Below, in pieces: positions 63,377 through 64,000 of a DNA stretch of 64,000 bases (position 1 is the stretch's first letter; each line of letters opens with the position of its first letter). Location of the stretch: contig NZ_CP085154.1 of the NCBI RefSeq assembly GCF_022788695.1, forward strand, positions 1,798,001-1,862,000. Reading direction: 5' to 3'. The notes below the pieces were generated by a model. It had not been told where the DNA came from, made no database searches, and worked only from the letters and a program-made list of their open reading frames with translations. Source of the stretch: Pseudosulfitobacter sp. DSM 107133 (lineage in GTDB: Bacteria; Pseudomonadota; Alphaproteobacteria; Rhodobacterales; Rhodobacteraceae). The position numbers and the translations under genes were made by a program.

Positions 63377-64000
63377 ATGATGGAATACTATGCTGGTTTA
63401 GATGTGTCGCTTCGGTCGTGTGCTTTGTGCATCGTCGATAGCAAAGGCAAGGTTTGGCTGGAGCGAGAGCTGCCATGCGAAGTTGCGGACATTGCTGCGT
63501 GCCTTGAAGCCTTTGATCACCCCGTTGAGCGCGTCGGTTTTGAAGCCGGTGCCTTGAGCCAGCATCTTTACTTTGGCTTACAATCCTTGGGCTTCGATAT
63601 CGTCTGTATGGAGGCCCGCCAGGTGAATGCTGCCTTGTCAGCGATGCGGAACAAAACAGATAAGACCGATGCGAAAGGGATTGCGCAGATCCTACGCACT
63701 GGGTGGTTCAGTCCAGTACATATGAAAAGCCGCGAAGCTCATGGCCTTCGGGCGCTGCTTAGCACACGCAAGGCATTGCTGAAGAAGACGATCGACCTTG
63801 CAAACGAAGTGCGGGGTTTATTGAAGATCTTCGGGGTACGACTGCCCAGAACGGTAAAGCACGGTTCCTTCGACGCCCTCGTTCGACCTATGATTGAGAT
63901 GGATGAAGTTCTCGCGCACGCGGTTCTTCCTTTACTTGATGCCCGTACGGTCCTCTTTCAAAACTATCTGGAACTGGATCGACGCGTGAAGCGCGCGGCA
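63377..64000 (+). CDS. IS110-family transposase, 5' part cut by window end
   Basis: 208 codons without a stop. The RuvC-like DEDD domain starts EYYAGLDVSLRSCALCIVD (first Asp), then GFEAGALSQHLYFGL (Glu) and NKTDKTDAKGIAQILRTGW (Asp pair). This is a different IS110 lineage from the one at 33812: first motif GLDVSLRS versus GIDISKAH. AAGGGAGAC precedes the ATG. Two consecutive ATGs (63377, 63380) are possible. The C-terminal catalytic-Ser domain is outside the window. Confidence 0.9.
   Translation, partial: MMEYYAGLDVSLRSCALCIVDSKGKVWLERELPCEVADIAACLEAFDHPVERVGFEAGALSQHLYFGLQSLGFDIVCMEARQVNAALSAMRNKTDKTDAKGIAQILRTGWFSPVHMKSREAHGLRALLSTRKALLKKTIDLANEVRGLLKIFGVRLPRTVKHGSFDALVRPMIEMDEVLAHAVLPLLDARTVLFQNYLELDRRVKRAA

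Noticed and set aside
1..64000. Ribosomal RNA or complete tRNA genes
   Set aside because: None recognised on reading either strand; no conserved tRNA T-loop with matching arms was found.

Overview
The window reads as a chromosomal segment of an alphaproteobacterium, most likely of the Roseobacter group (Rhodobacterales). This rests on gene order and families: a uspA-ccoNOQP-ccoGHIS-fnrL-hemN cluster with FnrL boxes, an lptF-lptG-lptD-surA-pdxA-rsmA operon, prfA-prmC followed by a DUF4167 gene, a Fur/Mur-type regulator, RTX proteins with DUF4214 modules, and the intergenic repeat types seen here. Base composition is GC-rich except in the intergenic stretches near 59.4-59.6 kb and 63.2 kb.

Layout. 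1-6.9 kb: end of a TrkH-like potassium transporter, a NYN/OST-HTH protein, a Fur-family regulator, an RhlE-type RNA helicase, a LysE exporter, an alpha/beta hydrolase that lacks its nucleophile serine, and an EamA transporter. 6.9-17.4 kb: SelO, a nucleoside hydrolase-GNAT pair, a sulfotransferase-like protein, MazG, an M20 amidohydrolase-agmatinase pair, DUF1499, prfA-prmC and DUF4167. 17.4-25.4 kb: a leftward operon for LPS export and outer-membrane biogenesis (lptFG, lptD, surA) continuing into pdxA, rsmA and a VOC protein. 25.5-33.5 kb: pepA-holC, a membrane aspartic protease, MarC, an ABC-F ATPase, ndk, an aldose epimerase and a class IV aminotransferase.

33.5-35.5 kb is an accessory patch: an IS110-family transposase sits among degenerate intergenic repeats, including an 89 percent identical 128-bp direct repeat. 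35.5-46.3 kb is the microaerobic respiration block. The cbb3 oxidase structural genes, the assembly genes (with ccoS, only 51 codons), an UspA protein, FnrL and the anaerobic haem enzyme HemN are tied together by four FNR-type palindromes. 46.5-48.1 kb: a hydroxyacyl-CoA dehydrogenase-like gene and an overlapping Asp/Glu racemase-like gene.

48.2-59 kb holds two RTX exoproteins, of 650 and 2856 residues, with homologous DUF4214 modules and nearly parallel C-termini. This implies one shared type I secretion system, which is not encoded in the window.

59.4-64 kb looks like the left edge of an acquired island. It begins with a sequence resembling a tRNA 3' end and three 12-bp direct repeats. A leftward three-gene cassette follows: a protein with no obvious membrane anchor that combines an AAA+ ATPase with an M41 zinc protease (FtsH-like core), a small protein with a PD-(D/E)XK-nuclease-like motif pattern, and an unrecognised helical protein. 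A second IS110-family transposase then runs off the window end. This cassette is the best candidate here for an undescribed system.
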